A stretch of DNA of 27,390 nucleotides from a virus, in the IMG/VR virus record IMGVR_UViG_3300031857_001103, positions 1 through 27,390 of that record. One strand, 5' to 3'. Positions 9,190 through 17,578 of this stretch are shown in pieces; within the stretch, counting starts at the first letter, position 1; each line of letters starts with the position of its first letter. A model generated the notes under the pieces. It had not been told where the DNA came from and searched no databases. It was given only the letters and a program-made list of their open reading frames with translations. Both the position numbers and the translations under genes were made by a program.

Positions 9190-11202
9190 TTAGAAGTTCG
9201 GTGAGGTTAGTTGATTGCTTTCGATTAGACCATACTCATTGCCATCTCCAGTTGTTCCGACATATGATGTTCCATACGGATCGGAATGGAAGTGGTATCC
9301 TACTGGAAGGCGGAAGAAGGGGTTCAATGCCATCGCTCCAAACGATGCTCCCGCTCCTGTTCCTCCATTCCACACTCCAGTCAAGCCACGGATTCCCCAT
9401 ATATTCGGGTGATGGTGGACTCGCCAGTAGTCATAACTAAATCCCTGTGCTTCTATGTATCCCTCGACGCTGAGGGTTTTGCCGAGAGGTTTGCCTTGTG
9501 GATCATGCGTGAAGCCGCCTGTCTCAGGAACTATTCCAGTGCCAAAGCGAACGCGATCTATCACGGCATTGTAAACTCCAGAAGAGGAGTACATCCTGAA
9601 TGTTGCTCCCGCAAGGAACCCTGCTCCCGTGACTCCACCGCTGGACACATTGAAATCGATCTCCTTGAGAAGAAGAACTCCATATGTTCCACCGCTGTTC
9701 AGAGACCTAAACTCAAACACGCTGGCAGTTATTCCATCTCCCGATGCACCTGTTGCTCCTATCGTCAACCAAGTGGTAGATGGAAGGAAGGTGAAGCCTA
9801 CTGGCTTGACGAACAACTTTCCACCCGTCTGCCCGTAGTTCTGATAGGTGCTGTAGGTGTCTCCGCGAGGATTGAACCCTGCGGGATAGATTGAGTACAG
9901 ATCGGCTGTAGTTCCCATTCGATATGGAGTGTAGTGACCGATGTATGCATTCTCGTAGCGTTGCATCTCCGAATGGAATGGGAGAGAATCTATCAGGTCT
10001 CTGCTCAACAGGACTTCAGCGAACATCTTGAAACCTGCTGGATGCACAAGTTTCTTATACAACTCCTTGTAGTCTTCAAGATGAATTTCGCTACGAAGCA
10101 CATACGAAAAATCCTGATAGTAATCGGCATCAAACAGTCTTTTGTTTGAACTCAATTTTCCATCATTGTTCTGATAGAAGCCAGCATAGTTCGTGACTGC
10201 ACCGATCACAGGATTGAGTATGACTGTTCCATCACCTGTATTCGATACTATGCTTGCCTGTGCATTCTTCGTGTATCCAACTCCTGAGTCAAGTATTCCT
10301 ATCTCAAGGACTTTGCCATTGCGGTTGACTCCATTGATCACGGCTGATGCACCAAGCCCTTCCTCTGCCGTGGTTATGCCCACATCATCGTGCTTTTGAT
10401 ACAGAGATCCACCTGCGACAACATCTATTCGGGTTATGACAGGATAGATGGTTTCCGTAATGGTTCCTGTGGGAAGATCGCACTTGAGTGGAAGGCTTGA
10501 GTCGAACTCTCCGACTAAATCTCTTATGAATATCTCGGTTACATCATAGTATTTTCTGCTGTACTGTATCACTTGCGATGCCACTGCCGATGCAGTCACA
10601 TTTCCATTGACAGGGTTGATCTGATATACCTGATTGCCTTCAATGGAATAGTTTCCTGTTCCACCGCTGCTTGTGGTCTTTATGGATTGTCTCTCTATCC
10701 ACTTTCCATGGGAGCATTTCAATATGTTCTTGCCAGGATAGGAAACCTCGGACGATACATTGTAGATCAACCGAAACAGGAATCTGAAAGCCTTCTCAGT
10801 TCCCTTTGCTCCATAGAAACTTCTCGCATTCTTGAGGAAGTTAGCCTCGCTGATCACATTTCCGTTTACATCGACTGCGAGTTGATATGGGAAATCCTTG
10901 AGGTACATCTCGCGAAACTCTGCGAAGAAGATGCCTATGCTTTGATCTATGTCTGCATGCTCTGAGAAGGAGTCAATCACGCCGAACGGGTTCTGAACCT
11001 GTTCAAGCCACTCATAGTAGACCTCTATGAATCTTCTGAAGGTATCATGATCTCGGTTGATGAAATCAGGAACCTGATCCACTACAAGGTTGCTAGGACC
11101 GAACCGCTTTATTATCCGAGGAGATTCTTCCGACAGAGCCAGCGTCTGCACCTCTGGTGGACCCGAACCTCCTGAGAATAGAAGTGGAAGACTTACTGGC
11201 AT
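9190..11202 (-). CDS. 7: Baseplate wedge protein, gp7-like (670 aa)
   Basis: The N-terminal third carries a pattern seen in wedge proteins of aquatic T4-like phages: PDFINRDHDTFRRFIEVYYEWLEQ (residues 45-68), then DIDQSIGIFFAEF, then FLKNARSFYGAKGTEKAFRF with LFRLIYN, then YPGKNILKCSHGKWIER. The rest is glycine-rich beta structure. It stands in the gp7 position between gp6 and gp8, and T4 gp7 links the inner wedge proteins to gp8 and gp10. T4 gp7 is about 1032 residues and diverges strongly, so the assignment rests mainly on position and this N-terminal pattern. Its ATG at 11202 shares one base with the gp6 stop. It may be named only 'structural protein' in other genomes. Confidence 0.7.
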   Translation of the reverse strand: MPVSLPLLFSGGSGPPEVQTLALSEESPRIIKRFGPSNLVVDQVPDFINRDHDTFRRFIEVYYEWLEQVQNPFGVIDSFSEHADIDQSIGIFFAEFREMYLKDFPYQLAVDVNGNVISEANFLKNARSFYGAKGTEKAFRFLFRLIYNVSSEVSYPGKNILKCSHGKWIERQSIKTTSSGGTGNYSIEGNQVYQINPVNGNVTASAVASQVIQYSRKYYDVTEIFIRDLVGEFDSSLPLKCDLPTGTITETIYPVITRIDVVAGGSLYQKHDDVGITTAEEGLGASAVINGVNRNGKVLEIGILDSGVGYTKNAQASIVSNTGDGTVILNPVIGAVTNYAGFYQNNDGKLSSNKRLFDADYYQDFSYVLRSEIHLEDYKELYKKLVHPAGFKMFAEVLLSRDLIDSLPFHSEMQRYENAYIGHYTPYRMGTTADLYSIYPAGFNPRGDTYSTYQNYGQTGGKLFVKPVGFTFLPSTTWLTIGATGASGDGITASVFEFRSLNSGGTYGVLLLKEIDFNVSSGGVTGAGFLAGATFRMYSSSGVYNAVIDRVRFGTGIVPETGGFTHDPQGKPLGKTLSVEGYIEAQGFSYDYWRVHHHPNIWGIRGLTGVWNGGTGAGASFGAMALNPFFRLPVGYHFHSDPYGTSYVGTTGDGNEYGLIESNQLTSPNF

Positions 11203-13046
11203 TAGATTTTCCTGACCGCCGCATCGTCAAGAGTGATTACTATTCCATTCTCAAGCGAGGAATCGATGGCAAGAACCTGATTTCTCTTTGGAACGATGTC
11301 GTATCTTTGATCAGGAACAACGGTGAACTGTATGAAGGGAAGAGACCCGCTTCCCGTTGGTGCAAACCCAACGAGATTCACCTTGCCTGTCTGGTAGTCT
11401 ATCTTTCCTATCTTTCCGTTGAGCAGAACACGAACTTCATTTGATCTTCCGAACAAAGCATACAATGCTATGTTTCCATAACCATCATCCTCAAGAATGC
11501 AGTCTCTTATATTGTTGAAGTTGTCTCTGTGCTTGAAGATCGATGTCTGCACAATGGGTGCTGCTCCATCCTGCGGATGATGCAACTTGTTCCCAAAATC
11601 CAAGGCATAGTTGTTCTTTCCATACTGAATCAATATCTTCTTAGCCAACTTTGTCGATATGCGGTTGCTCACCATTGAGTTGCTCGACAGATCAAGAAGC
11701 CTTGATAGAGTCGAGTATCTAAAGGATTTTCCAAATGACAGTAGGCTTTCAAATGAGTATCTCTCCACCGCGATTATCAGGGAGTCCTTGATAGCCCTTT
11801 CGAGAACAAATGACTTGGATGAATCGTATGTTGCAAAGCACTCGACAAGAATATAAGTGTAATCAGGATCTACTATCTCCGATGTGACTGAGACAATCTT
11901 CTTCTTGTCTATTATGTTACGCATCAGGCTCTGCTTCTGTGCATCGCTCAGATAGAACGAGCCTTTTGGCAGGACGGATATAAAAACCTTTCCATATTCT
12001 GGTGGATCATTCTCATCCCCACCCCATACCCGCACCTGTCTTGCTCCATTGAACTCTCTCAATATTATGCTCTCATAGTCCTGCACCGTCACTGCCCTGT
12101 CCTGACTTTGGTAATACTTCGGGGCGGTTCTTCTTATCTGCTCGACAGATTCCTGATTATCTCCTCCATAGGAAGGAGTGATCGTGGTTACAGCGGCATT
12201 GTAGTTGTTTCCGTCTATTCCCGAGAACGAGAACTGAGATTGTCCTGTGGTGGTTGTGCCGATTCCGTTGGCAGCGATTCCATCTGTTCTCAAGTAGACG
12301 GCAACAATGTAACTTCCTCTCTCTGGCTTTGCCCCGAGTATTCCATCACCGAAGGACAATTGATATCTTCCGCGATGATTTTCATTGAGGAAGTACACCT
12401 TGCTTGTGGAATCTATGCTGAGGAAATCCGTGTTCTTCTTCCAAGTCACATCTGCGTTGGAAAGATCATTTACAGACCTAAGAACATATATGCTCAATGT
12501 ACTGGCGTCTATGTTTTCAAATGGTATCTCAAACTTGGTCGAATTGCTCTGCTCGTCATAGATGAACGAGGATGTGGTATAGTTTCCCTGATAGATTTCT
12601 ATGTTTTCACACTTATACGGAACCGATGTTCGGTCGATGTCATGTGTGGCAATGGTAGTGAAAGAATATTCAACATCGTCCTTTGTTGCCGCGAATACAG
12701 TTCCTCTTGGTAACACAGAAGGAACTCCTGCCGTGACTCCAAACTCAAGCGATACAACAGCCCTTGATGAGGTCGAGGAAAAGGGAATATATCCGAGGTT
12801 CTTGGCAAGCGAAACTACTGACTTGCGAAGCATTGCGGAATCGATGAAAGACTCCGCGGCAAGCATGTTTGCATACATCGCAGTATAGTGCGTGTTGTAG
12901 GCAAGCAGATCAAGCAGGATGTTGATTCCTGCTCCTTCATAGTCATAGTCCGAGAATTCCGTGGTGGTGGACAGGTAGTTCTTGAGGTTTGTCTTTATTC
13001 CCTCAAAGTCTATTTCCGTAATGGGAAGCAATGCGCGATTGGGCAT
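11202..13046 (-). CDS. 6: Baseplate wedge subunit gp6, baseplate J-like (614 aa)
   Basis: The N-terminus matches the gp6 family: YEGAGINILLDLLAYNTHYT with AMYANMLAAESFIDSAMLRK (residues 40-79), then VSLAKNLGYIP. A central baseplate-J-like block (RYQLSFGDGILGAKPERGSY) and a downstream RAVTVQDYESIILREFNGAR segment with VRVWGGDENDPPEYGKVFIS follow. In T4, gp6 forms the iris that joins six wedges around the hub and holds gp53 and gp25; length here (614) is close to T4 (about 660). Its ATG overlaps the gp25 stop (TGATG), so the pair is probably translationally coupled, as expected for partners in the wedge core. No odd features were seen. Confidence 0.93.
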   Translation of the reverse strand: MPNRALLPITEIDFEGIKTNLKNYLSTTTEFSDYDYEGAGINILLDLLAYNTHYTAMYANMLAAESFIDSAMLRKSVVSLAKNLGYIPFSSTSSRAVVSLEFGVTAGVPSVLPRGTVFAATKDDVEYSFTTIATHDIDRTSVPYKCENIEIYQGNYTTSSFIYDEQSNSTKFEIPFENIDASTLSIYVLRSVNDLSNADVTWKKNTDFLSIDSTSKVYFLNENHRGRYQLSFGDGILGAKPERGSYIVAVYLRTDGIAANGIGTTTTGQSQFSFSGIDGNNYNAAVTTITPSYGGDNQESVEQIRRTAPKYYQSQDRAVTVQDYESIILREFNGARQVRVWGGDENDPPEYGKVFISVLPKGSFYLSDAQKQSLMRNIIDKKKIVSVTSEIVDPDYTYILVECFATYDSSKSFVLERAIKDSLIIAVERYSFESLLSFGKSFRYSTLSRLLDLSSNSMVSNRISTKLAKKILIQYGKNNYALDFGNKLHHPQDGAAPIVQTSIFKHRDNFNNIRDCILEDDGYGNIALYALFGRSNEVRVLLNGKIGKIDYQTGKVNLVGFAPTGSGSLPFIQFTVVPDQRYDIVPKRNQVLAIDSSLENGIVITLDDAAVRKI

Positions 13047-13456
13047 CAGGCAAACCTTTCTATTGATACATTCACCGTGGATACATCGCGAGAATTCATT
13101 ATCAGAAACGACACAGAAACACTGAATGCGTTGTAATCAGGATCAAACAAAACTACTACATCGTTTATGCTTGCCCTTGGTTCATATCTTGTAAGTATGT
13201 CTATGATGTTTGATCGTATGGCAAGTGCAGTAAGTGGAGTCGCTGGTTCGAAGAGAAGGCGAGTCACGCGAGAGTCTATCTGAGGCTTGAACGGCTTGTC
13301 ATACTTGTTCATCAAGACGAGATTTCTAACCGATCTTTTCACTGCCTCCGCATCCACTTTGCGGGATATATCTCCCGTCACGGGGTGTGGCGTGAAGTCA
13401 AGGTCAAGATCGCTGAATAGGTTTTTTCGTACTAGGCTTTTCATCGGTAATCTCAT
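13046..13456 (-). CDS. 25: Baseplate wedge subunit gp25 (GPW/gp25 family, 136 aa)
   Basis: The sequence has the gp25/GPW layout: DLDLDFTPHPVTGDISRKVD near residue 17, then AVKRSVRNLVLMNKYDKPFK, and the conserved EPATPLTALAIRSNIIDIL (about 70-88), ending in a beta strand NAFSVSVSFLIMN. gp25 is a small sheath-like wedge protein that nucleates contraction together with gp6 and gp53, which fits the gp6 gene directly downstream. The first ATG (13456) lacks a clear ribosome site. The second (MKSLVRKN, 13444) has GAG 7 bases upstream and gives 132 residues, the length of T4 gp25, so it may be the true start. Confidence 0.92.
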   Translation of the reverse strand: MRLPMKSLVRKNLFSDLDLDFTPHPVTGDISRKVDAEAVKRSVRNLVLMNKYDKPFKPQIDSRVTRLLFEPATPLTALAIRSNIIDILTRYEPRASINDVVVLFDPDYNAFSVSVSFLIMNSRDVSTVNVSIERFA

Positions 13457-13460
13457 GCGA

Positions 13461-13559
13461 TTATGGTGAGATCGGGACCATGACGAATATGTTTGTGCAA
13501 ACTTCCCAGATCAACGGAAATATGTATGGGTCTTCAACAGAAACATAATCAGTTATCAT
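13461..13559 (-). CDS. Possible 32-codon ORF bridging the 292-aa gene and gp25
   Basis: A minus-strand ORF starts with an ATG that overlaps the stop of the 292-residue gene (ATGA) and ends 4 bases before the gp25 start. It encodes MITDYVSVEDPYIFPLIWEV plus 12 further residues. It fills the only gap of about 100 bases in an otherwise gapless operon, and its start fits the coupling style of its neighbours. Against it: no visible ribosome site, very short length and no recognisable family. It may be a leader or chance. Confidence 0.25.
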   Translation of the reverse strand: MITDYVSVEDPYIFPLIWEVCTNIFVMVPISP

Positions 13560-14434
13560 CGTAGACTGGGGATATAGTCGATCAGGTTTATTGGCATTCC
13601 TGGTGGACCAGTTATGCCACTGTTTTCTTGAACAATCTCATTCAAAGTTTGGCTTGCGTCTGGAGTGGTGATCAATTCCTTCAAAAGCCTTGCTCCGAAA
13701 CAAGGATCTGCAAGTGCTGTTGAAAGCAAGTTGTTTCCTATGGCATATCGCTCTATTGCAGCAAGGGCAAGATTGTATGCATTGATGTCGCCGTCAATGA
13801 GAGTTCGAATGTTGCTTTCAAGGGATATGATGTTGGATGTCAGTTGTCGAATGTCTCCTACAAACTCCGCTGCCGCAGTTGCTCCACCAATGCTCAGTTG
13901 ATACTCCACTTCCGAAAGGACAGAGTTTATCTGATTCATATTCTGCCCAAAGTTCTCAAAGAATGGTCCTGTTATCTGAGGGTTAATAGATGAGAATGCC
14001 TGTGAGAAATTGTCCTCCAGCCTTTCACGCGGATCTTTCAGCAAATCCTTTATGCTGTTGTAGGTGACTTGAACTCCGATGATCCTATCAACTGTTGGAA
14101 GTATTCCTCCAGGACTAAGATCGACTCCACTTAACCTGTCAGTATGCGCTATGTAAGCACCAAGTTCCCCATTGACTGACTTCAATGCCTTATTTAATTC
14201 TCCAAAAGCCGCTGTTGCTCCAGCGAGCAACTCTGATTCTGCTATGGAGTCAGAGGAAGACAATGCTTTTCCGATCTCTCCCTTCAATGCCTCAGCCACT
14301 TGCTGCACTGGATTCCTAAACAAGTTGCCGTTCATGAAGTCATTGAGAAACTTCTTCGGACCTGGAGGAATGAGTTGAGAGATCAGAGTGCAGTTGGATG
14401 CATCAAATACGGATGGATAGTTTGGTAGTATCAT
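13556..14434 (-). CDS. Unrecognised spike-cluster protein (292 aa)
   Basis: I do not recognise this protein. It starts MILPNYPSVFDASNCTLISQ, then a proline-glycine stretch (LIPPGPKKFLNDF), and is mostly predicted alpha-helical from its alanine, serine and leucine content (for example SSSDSIAESELLAGATAAF and VLSEVEYQLSIGGATAAAEF). It ends with PPGMPINLIDYIPSLR. No signal peptide, membrane segment or cysteine cluster is visible. The start overlaps the PAAR stop by 4 bases (ATGA), placing it between spike tip and gp25. A baseplate or spike-associated structural protein, or an effector loaded near the spike, would both fit the location; neither is shown. Codons are somewhat more A/T-ending than in gp6 or gp5. 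Confidence 0.8.
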   Translation of the reverse strand: MILPNYPSVFDASNCTLISQLIPPGPKKFLNDFMNGNLFRNPVQQVAEALKGEIGKALSSSDSIAESELLAGATAAFGELNKALKSVNGELGAYIAHTDRLSGVDLSPGGILPTVDRIIGVQVTYNSIKDLLKDPRERLEDNFSQAFSSINPQITGPFFENFGQNMNQINSVLSEVEYQLSIGGATAAAEFVGDIRQLTSNIISLESNIRTLIDGDINAYNLALAAIERYAIGNNLLSTALADPCFGARLLKELITTPDASQTLNEIVQENSGITGPPGMPINLIDYIPSLR

Positions 14435-14697
14435 AGACCGACCTCCACACTGCTAAGTGTAAGCATCAAGTGACCACATGTAGAAAGACTTCCGTTCACA
14501 CAGGCAGGAAGATCGTTGCACTGAACTGTTGGAGTACCTGTGACCATCTTTGAACTTGAATGCTCATTGAGTCCATGAGAGGAAACAATGCTGCCAACTA
14601 TCACAACATTCAAATCATCCACAGTGCAGTTCGGAGATCCTGTCATAACAACTCCCCCGCCAACAGTGGATTTACCTATGCTACCCAAGAAACTCAT
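14431..14697 (-). CDS. PAAR-domain spike tip protein (88 aa)
   Basis: Shows the PAAR layout in 88 residues: GGGVVMTGSPNCTVDDLNVV, then SIVSSHGLNEHSS with a histidine, then VTGTPTVQCNDLPACVNGS and a final CGHLMLT. PAAR proteins cap the needle formed by gp5/VgrG trimers with a sharp cone that binds a metal ion through His and Cys residues. Candidate ligands here are the H of SHGLNEH and of CGH plus the cysteines. The ATG overlaps the stop of the 64-residue upstream gene (TGATG), and gp5 lies just before that, which matches a spike assembly unit. At 88 residues it is a stand-alone PAAR, without an effector extension. Confidence 0.88.
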   Translation of the reverse strand: MSFLGSIGKSTVGGGVVMTGSPNCTVDDLNVVIVGSIVSSHGLNEHSSSKMVTGTPTVQCNDLPACVNGSLSTCGHLMLTLSSVEVGL

Positions 14698-14891
14698 CAG
14701 AATGCTCCTCCATCCAATATTTCAAATCCTGCAAAAAGTTCAAACCCCGAGTTTGCTATGTACGGGGGAATTCCAACAGTCTCTAATGTGCAGATGTATG
14801 TGAACCCGTCATCCACGAAATAGACCACATCGCCAGGGCTGTACCTAGTATCAAGATCATAGTTGCCTCTCCAGTTAAAAGGTGATGCCAT
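14697..14891 (-). CDS. Small carbohydrate-binding-module-like protein (64 aa)
   Basis: The ATG at 14891, two bases downstream of the last base of the gp5 stop, gives MASPFNWRGNYDLDTRYSPG. A TTG extension to 14900 would overlap gp5 and is less likely. The core W-R-G-x-Y-(x5)-Y-x-x-G-D-V-V-(x4)-G-x-x-Y-x-C resembles the chitin-binding type 3 / CBM5/12-like fold common in phage tail proteins. It lies between gp5 and PAAR with coupled starts on both sides, suggesting a spike or hub accessory that touches a surface polysaccharide or cell wall glycan. In some phages a similar module is fused to a larger tail protein; here it is a separate gene. The fold call is from motif memory only. Confidence 0.75.
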   Translation of the reverse strand: MASPFNWRGNYDLDTRYSPGDVVYFVDDGFTYICTLETVGIPPYIANSGFELFAGFEILDGGAF

Positions 14892-14892
14892 C

Positions 14893-16092
14893 TCATGCAA
14901 GCCCTGTGCTGGAAGGTATGTTCATCCCTTGAGGGACGCCAAATGCAGAAAATGGATTTGGGTATATTCCTGGAATTATGATCGGATCAGCAGCACTCTC
15001 ACCAAGTCGCGTGAGCGAGTTGAGTCGAATGAGCCGTGTCTTGCCCGAGATGAACAGATCGCTCTTTCCTATCTTTGTCTTCAGAACTATGTCATCCGCA
15101 GAGTTTATGGCAACACGACCGAGATCAGTTTCAGTCACGCAGTCTCCGAGAACCTTGGTGTACTTGTTTCCCATGATCGTCTCGCGATAGTCTCCAAGAA
15201 CAGCCACATCCCATGTTCCATATACCACCCCACGCACATCTTTAGTTGCCTGTAGGTTCACATTCCCATCCACCTGTAGGTTGAGACTTCCGCCAGGAAT
15301 GCTGCTGCCGACATAGATGCTTGCATCTCCATCGACGGTGATCTTGGCTCCTCCTCGTATGTGTACGAAATCGCTTCCTGCGATCAGTTCATAGTTGTTT
15401 CCCTTGACCTTATGAACTCTTGTACCATCGGGATTGCCTTCCCAACCGTTACCCACTTCCTCAAAACTACCCGATGGATGGTAGGTGTGATGCCTTTCCT
15501 TGCCAGGAGTATCATCCCATTCCTCGACCATTCCCGAAGGTGTGGCAAAAACCTTGTTATGAGGATACTTGGTCGCATAGGGAGTCTTTGGCTCAGACCA
15601 TCTTTGAGTATCAAAGGTATCCCATGCAACGGGAATCTTTGAGTCCACCCCATCTCTCTTGTCCTTGACTATAGTTTTTTCAGTCTGCTCTCCTGTGGCA
15701 AGTCGATTGGTATCAGCAACATCTTTTTCCTTGGGATAGGTTCCCGAAGGATCGTTGAAGCCCATCTCCTTATTGGCGAGTTCGGATGGAATTCCTCCAA
15801 CACTGAACATCACCACAGGTTGCTGTGCATTGACTCCATCACGAAAAAAACCAAATACATGGGAACCTGTGATAAGACCTGTCGGTGACTTGCCGACCCC
15901 ACTTATCGATGCGCTCGTTATGTCCTGTAGAGGATGCGCCCAAGGCAAGTTGTCAGTAGGTATTTTTCGCTTATCATCGGTGTGATACCCAAAGATGCGA
16001 ACGCGCACCCTTCCGAGTTTCAATGGATCAGCGATGTCCTCAACGACACCGAACCACCAGACAAATCCAGCCTGACCCATGAACTCTATCAT
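14893..16092 (-). CDS. 5: Baseplate central spike gp5, lysozyme domain absent (399 aa)
   Basis: Residues 10-110 match the T4 gp5 OB-fold domain: WWFGVVEDIADPLKLGRVRV, then NLPWAHPLQDITSASISGVG and a GFNDPSGTYPKEKD linker. T4 gp5 then has an approximately 165-residue lysozyme domain with an [21 protein letters not shown]-like core. Here the sequence goes straight through a short linker to the beta-helix (VHKVKGNNYELIAGSDFVHI, GDASIYVGS, LQVDGNVNLQATKDV, VLGDYRETIMGNKYTKVLGD), with its spaced V-x-G repeats. Total length is 399 against 575 in T4. The protein should form the trimeric needle below gp27. Peptidoglycan digestion must come from elsewhere or not be needed. M1 follows a 46-residue gene by 3 bases; M5 (MGQAGFVWW) is an alternative start. 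Confidence 0.93.
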   Translation of the reverse strand: MIEFMGQAGFVWWFGVVEDIADPLKLGRVRVRIFGYHTDDKRKIPTDNLPWAHPLQDITSASISGVGKSPTGLITGSHVFGFFRDGVNAQQPVVMFSVGGIPSELANKEMGFNDPSGTYPKEKDVADTNRLATGEQTEKTIVKDKRDGVDSKIPVAWDTFDTQRWSEPKTPYATKYPHNKVFATPSGMVEEWDDTPGKERHHTYHPSGSFEEVGNGWEGNPDGTRVHKVKGNNYELIAGSDFVHIRGGAKITVDGDASIYVGSSIPGGSLNLQVDGNVNLQATKDVRGVVYGTWDVAVLGDYRETIMGNKYTKVLGDCVTETDLGRVAINSADDIVLKTKIGKSDLFISGKTRLIRLNSLTRLGESAADPIIIPGIYPNPFSAFGVPQGMNIPSSTGLA

Positions 16093-16095
16093 CTA

Positions 16096-16236
16096 TCATC
16101 GTTTCCTGTCTTGGTTTCCGAAGTTGTCATTTCCCCAACGCTCCCAATCAAGCAGTTCTTCCTTTGTATAAGGCAACTTGCGGAGTTTCTCTTCGGTTTC
16201 CTGTGGGGTGATTACATGACGCTCTTGATTTTCCAT
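16096..16236 (-). CDS. 46-residue protein between hub gp27 and spike gp5
   Basis: A minus-strand ORF encodes MENQERHVITPQETEEKLRK followed by LPYTKEELLDWERWGNDNFG and six more residues. A strong ribosome site AAGGAG (16245-16250) stands 8 bases before its ATG, one of the best sites on this strand, and it fills the gap between gp27 and gp5 with 16 and 3 bases on either side. The product is highly charged and probably helical; no membrane segment or cysteine is present. I do not recognise it. Position between the two proteins that form the hub-spike complex suggests an assembly factor or small hub component, which is inference. Confidence 0.75.
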   Translation of the reverse strand: MENQERHVITPQETEEKLRKLPYTKEELLDWERWGNDNFGNQDRKR

Positions 16237-16252
16237 GATCTAGTCTCCTTCA

Positions 16253-17578
16253 CTACTTGATTTTAGTACCGACAATTTCCGAGGGAATTGCTTGAATCAG
16301 AGATTCCTTCGACATATCCACATATGTCGTATAACCCTCTCTTATATTTAGGGTGTGTCTAAGGGATGTGATGATGTAGTTTCCCGACATATGCGTATCA
16401 AGGTATTCTCCTTGATCTTCCTGCTTGTAGCCTATTTTTGGTATCTCAAATCCTATGACATCAAGAAGCCGAAGAGAAGAGTTTCCTGGAACCGTGAGAC
16501 TTACCTGATTGGCAACTAACTGCCTGTTTAGGCTTTTCCTGCTGAGATAGTATCTCTGATATTGATCATTGTCTTTTATCTGATTTGTCCTCTGTGTCTG
16601 AGTCGGGAGAAGATTTCTGAGTGCATTTGCTCCTACCTTGGTGTATAGGTCTGCCGTCTTATTCACAGGAAACAACGGATATGGGTTGAGTGTCTTTCGC
16701 GATGACTGGTTGAAGTTGTCCATGTAGTCAAATTGATATACATTCAACTTCTTTGTCGTTATGTCATGTACCTGTGCGATCTCACCATACATTCCCTTAT
16801 GAAACTCATCAAGACGGTCAAAGTGAGATGGAATGGAGTATGAAAGAACTCTTGTCAGAAAGCCAAGGGGATCTCCAAGATTCAAGGCATTCTTCGGCTC
16901 TACGCGGTAGATGTATTTTGGCTCCTTATCGAACTCACTCAAAACATCTCTGAAGTGATGTCCATCCACATCCTCATAGAACACGAACAATGAATCGTCT
17001 TCGTCTGTGAATGTCTTGGCTGAAAGCCACTCAATCGTGAACAGAGGAGTCCATCTTGGGATTATGAACCTATGGGTTTCCTTTGTATCTCTATTGGTGA
17101 AGAACCTGTCTTTGTTCTCTCTGAAATATTGTTCGAAGATGGTCGATGCCATTTTCGTCACTGTGCCATTCAGAGAATAGTCAACAACTACAAATCGATT
17201 TAAGAAATTGACCTCTGAGACAAACTGCAACTTGGATACCTCAAGGCTCTGTCCAGAACCTCTGGACTTACCTAAGATGGAAGTCACTATTCCCCGAATC
17301 GTGATCGGAGCAAACATGTCCCCTGATGTCCTATAGACTATCTCAACTCTTTCGTTTCCAACCAAAGGAACCGTCTCGACAAGATTGAGGGTATCAAGCA
17401 GTCCAAGTTCTCCATACATCTTGTTGTCATAAACGGACTCAGCGATGGTCAGTTCCTGCAAGGCATTCGTTCCAATCAGGTCGATTGGCTCACCGCCAGA
17501 GTTGCTATACAGAAGGCATTTCTGTATCTCAAAACCCTTTTCAGCGAACGGAGATGATGTCCTTACAAAGTCATCCAT
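16253..17578 (-). CDS. 27: Baseplate hub protein, gp27-like (441 aa)
   Basis: The start resembles the gp27/gpD hub fold: an N-terminal beta region with NALQELTIAESVYDNKMYGE and LGLLDTLNLVE parallels the T4 gp27 stretch [20 protein letters not shown]. A middle segment (PRWTPLFTIEWLSAKTFTDE then DSLFVFYEDVDGHHFRDVLS) parallels the T4 WTSTFENYLS... FVFVWQDIMGVNMMDY region. It ends with SGNYIITSLRHTLNIREGYT, similar to the hub's second barrel. In T4, gp27 is a trimeric adaptor between the hexameric tube and the gp5 spike, and gp5 is encoded just downstream here. Its start overlaps the gp53 stop by 8 bases. Length 441 against about 391. Alignment is by eye, so family membership is likely but not certain. 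Confidence 0.8.
   Translation of the reverse strand: MDDFVRTSSPFAEKGFEIQKCLLYSNSGGEPIDLIGTNALQELTIAESVYDNKMYGELGLLDTLNLVETVPLVGNERVEIVYRTSGDMFAPITIRGIVTSILGKSRGSGQSLEVSKLQFVSEVNFLNRFVVVDYSLNGTVTKMASTIFEQYFRENKDRFFTNRDTKETHRFIIPRWTPLFTIEWLSAKTFTDEDDSLFVFYEDVDGHHFRDVLSEFDKEPKYIYRVEPKNALNLGDPLGFLTRVLSYSIPSHFDRLDEFHKGMYGEIAQVHDITTKKLNVYQFDYMDNFNQSSRKTLNPYPLFPVNKTADLYTKVGANALRNLLPTQTQRTNQIKDNDQYQRYYLSRKSLNRQLVANQVSLTVPGNSSLRLLDVIGFEIPKIGYKQEDQGEYLDTHMSGNYIITSLRHTLNIREGYTTYVDMSKESLIQAIPSEIVGTKIK

Noticed and set aside
9286-9894. Plus-strand ORF of 202 codons
   Set aside because: Antisense to the gp7-like gene; low-complexity, Cys/Ser/Arg-rich product without domain features.
12108-12713. Plus-strand ORF of 201 codons
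   Set aside because: Antisense to the gp6 gene, which is recognisable across the same span.
16345-16351. CTAAATA on the minus strand, 109 bases before the 46-residue gene
   Set aside because: Partial match to a late promoter inside gp27; one such match is expected by chance in a window of this size.
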